From the NCBI GenBank assembly GCA_937998865.1, contig CALLBR010000011.1, positions 20,684 to 84,683 on the forward strand: 64,000 bases of DNA, written 5' to 3'. The stretch comes from an uncultured bacterium. Lineage in GTDB: Bacteria > Nitrospirota > Thermodesulfovibrionia > Thermodesulfovibrionales > Thermodesulfovibrionaceae. The notes beneath the pieces were generated by a model, which searched no databases, was not told where the DNA came from, and worked only from the letters and a program-made list of their open reading frames with translations. This document shows, piece by piece, positions 63,537 to 64,000 of this stretch. The translations under genes and the position numbers were made by a program. Positions within the stretch are counted from its first letter, which is position 1, and each line of letters begins with the position of its first letter.

Positions 63537-63827
63537 CAAAGCTCTCTTTAAATCAATTTTTTCTTTGTAGTTTTTTATTGAATCTTCAACATCTTTGAGT
63601 CCTTCAGCATAGAGGTATCTCAAGTATCCTTCGGTTCTGTAAGGCATAATGCTACGGAATCTTTCTTTTAGAGTTAAAAAGTAGCAGTAATAAAAAAGGT
63701 CTTCATCAGGAGTGTAACCCTCTTTATAAATTGCCTCATCAACTTTGTTAAGGAAAAAGTATTGTTCTGAGGGAGAAAGCTCTTTAAGAAATCTTTTTGC
63801 CAGTATTTTGTCAAAACTCTCATTCAT
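63504..63827 (-). CDS. protein of unknown function, 107 aa
   Basis: Charged, helical, no membrane span or metal site: RFLKELSPSEQYFFLNKVDEAIYKEGYTPDEDLFYYCYFLTLKERFRSIMPYRTEGYLRYLYAEGLKDVEDSIKN. I recognise no family. TATAAT ends 10 nt before ATG with no SD, as at several other starts here. Overlaps the DUF1284 end by 33 nt. Confidence 0.65.
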   Translation of the reverse strand: MNESFDKILAKRFLKELSPSEQYFFLNKVDEAIYKEGYTPDEDLFYYCYFLTLKERFRSIMPYRTEGYLRYLYAEGLKDVEDSIKNYKEKIDLKRALSGRKSKKAVE

Positions 63828-63952
63828 TCTGTTTTTTATTATATCTTAGATAGCTGTAACAAAAAAATCAAATAAAAACCCCTTAAGCAACATGATCTTT
63901 TGATTGTTTAGAGTAAGGACAAGTATTAATTAATAATCAAATAATTTTTTTC

Positions 63953-64000
63953 TTACCAGGTAAGTACTTTACCACAAACGCTACATTTAGACCCTTTTTT
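63953..64000 (-). CDS. C-terminal end of a zinc-ribbon protein (cut by window edge)
   Basis: The last 15 codons and TAA (63953) of a (-) frame that continues past the window: KKGSKCSVCGKVLTW. A CXXC pair near the end suggests a small zinc ribbon. Too short to name. Confidence 0.45.
   Translation of the reverse strand, partial: KKGSKCSVCGKVLTW

Overview
Organism. The window is AT-rich (roughly one third G+C by eye) and tightly packed, with long same-strand gene runs that overlap by 1-30 bp. The gene set fits a flagellated, probably thermophilic anaerobe: a TorD-type chaperone, formate-tetrahydrofolate ligase, selenocysteine tRNA, glycolate-oxidase-like Fe-S protein, RNase G beside a TIGR03960-type radical SAM protein, sigma-54 flagellar control and a PilGHIJ/ChpA-type chemosensory set. 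My best guess is a Thermodesulfovibrio-like member of the Nitrospirota. This is inferred from gene content and protein style, not from a search.

Layout. 1-599 (-): start of aroB and all of aroK. 695-1240 (+): secreted nuclease. 1237-5150 (-): operon hemL, torD-like, atpZ, atpI, an unlisted 53-aa membrane protein and pgi. 5357-5476 (-): a lone 5S rRNA with no 16S or 23S beside it. 5869-9566 (-): trpE-trpG-trpD and an unknown gene. 10124-12571 (+): tRNA-Sec, a Mth938-like protein, a small protein and fhs. 12641-14068 (+): a chemoreceptor facing a (-) chemosensory set (CheA-REC hybrid, CheW, PilH-like, REC protein, HAMP sensor, PATAN-like protein; 14065-19840). That set lies at the end of a long (-) housekeeping run, 19837-29003: thiE, accC, accB, efp, pepQ, coaBC, rpoZ, gmk, remA, yicC, DUF167, PAP2, yacP and, first in the run, a candidate selenoprotein. 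29057-37548: cysteine-cluster proteins, HtrA, fructose-6-phosphate aldolase, Fe-S protein, RNase G and a radical SAM fusion. 37644-51776 (-): flagellar block sigma-54 regulator, TPR protein, histidine kinase, response regulator, flgBC, fliEFGHIJ, MotE-like, fliK, flgDE. 52195-55745 (-): DUF4416, TlpA-like, clpC. 55995-60651 (+): four exported proteins of unknown function. 60726-63536 (+): lysC, argJ, DUF1284. The right end holds a small unknown gene and the last codons of a zinc-ribbon protein.

Most notable. (1) At 28812-29003 (-) there is a 63-codon reading frame, absent from the ORF track, with an in-frame TGA at codon 24. An 8-bp stem with a 10-nt loop carrying an early G-U begins 10 nt after that TGA, which fits the bacterial SECIS rules. 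The same window encodes tRNA-Sec. Two CXXC motifs and the C-terminal pattern point to the small dual-CXXC (seleno)protein type. (2) A sigma-54 promoter lies directly between the stop codon of a sigma-54 response regulator and flgB, which wires the two-component pair to the flagellar structural operon. (3) Two inverted repeats sit in front of the upstream flagellar regulator. (4) The type-IV-pilus-like chemosensory set has a receptor without a sensor domain and, nearby, a sensor-HAMP protein without a signalling domain. (5) EF-P has glutamine where lysine or arginine is normally modified. (6) Several genes have a -10 box only 6-11 bp before ATG and no Shine-Dalgarno sequence, which suggests leaderless or near-leaderless mRNAs.
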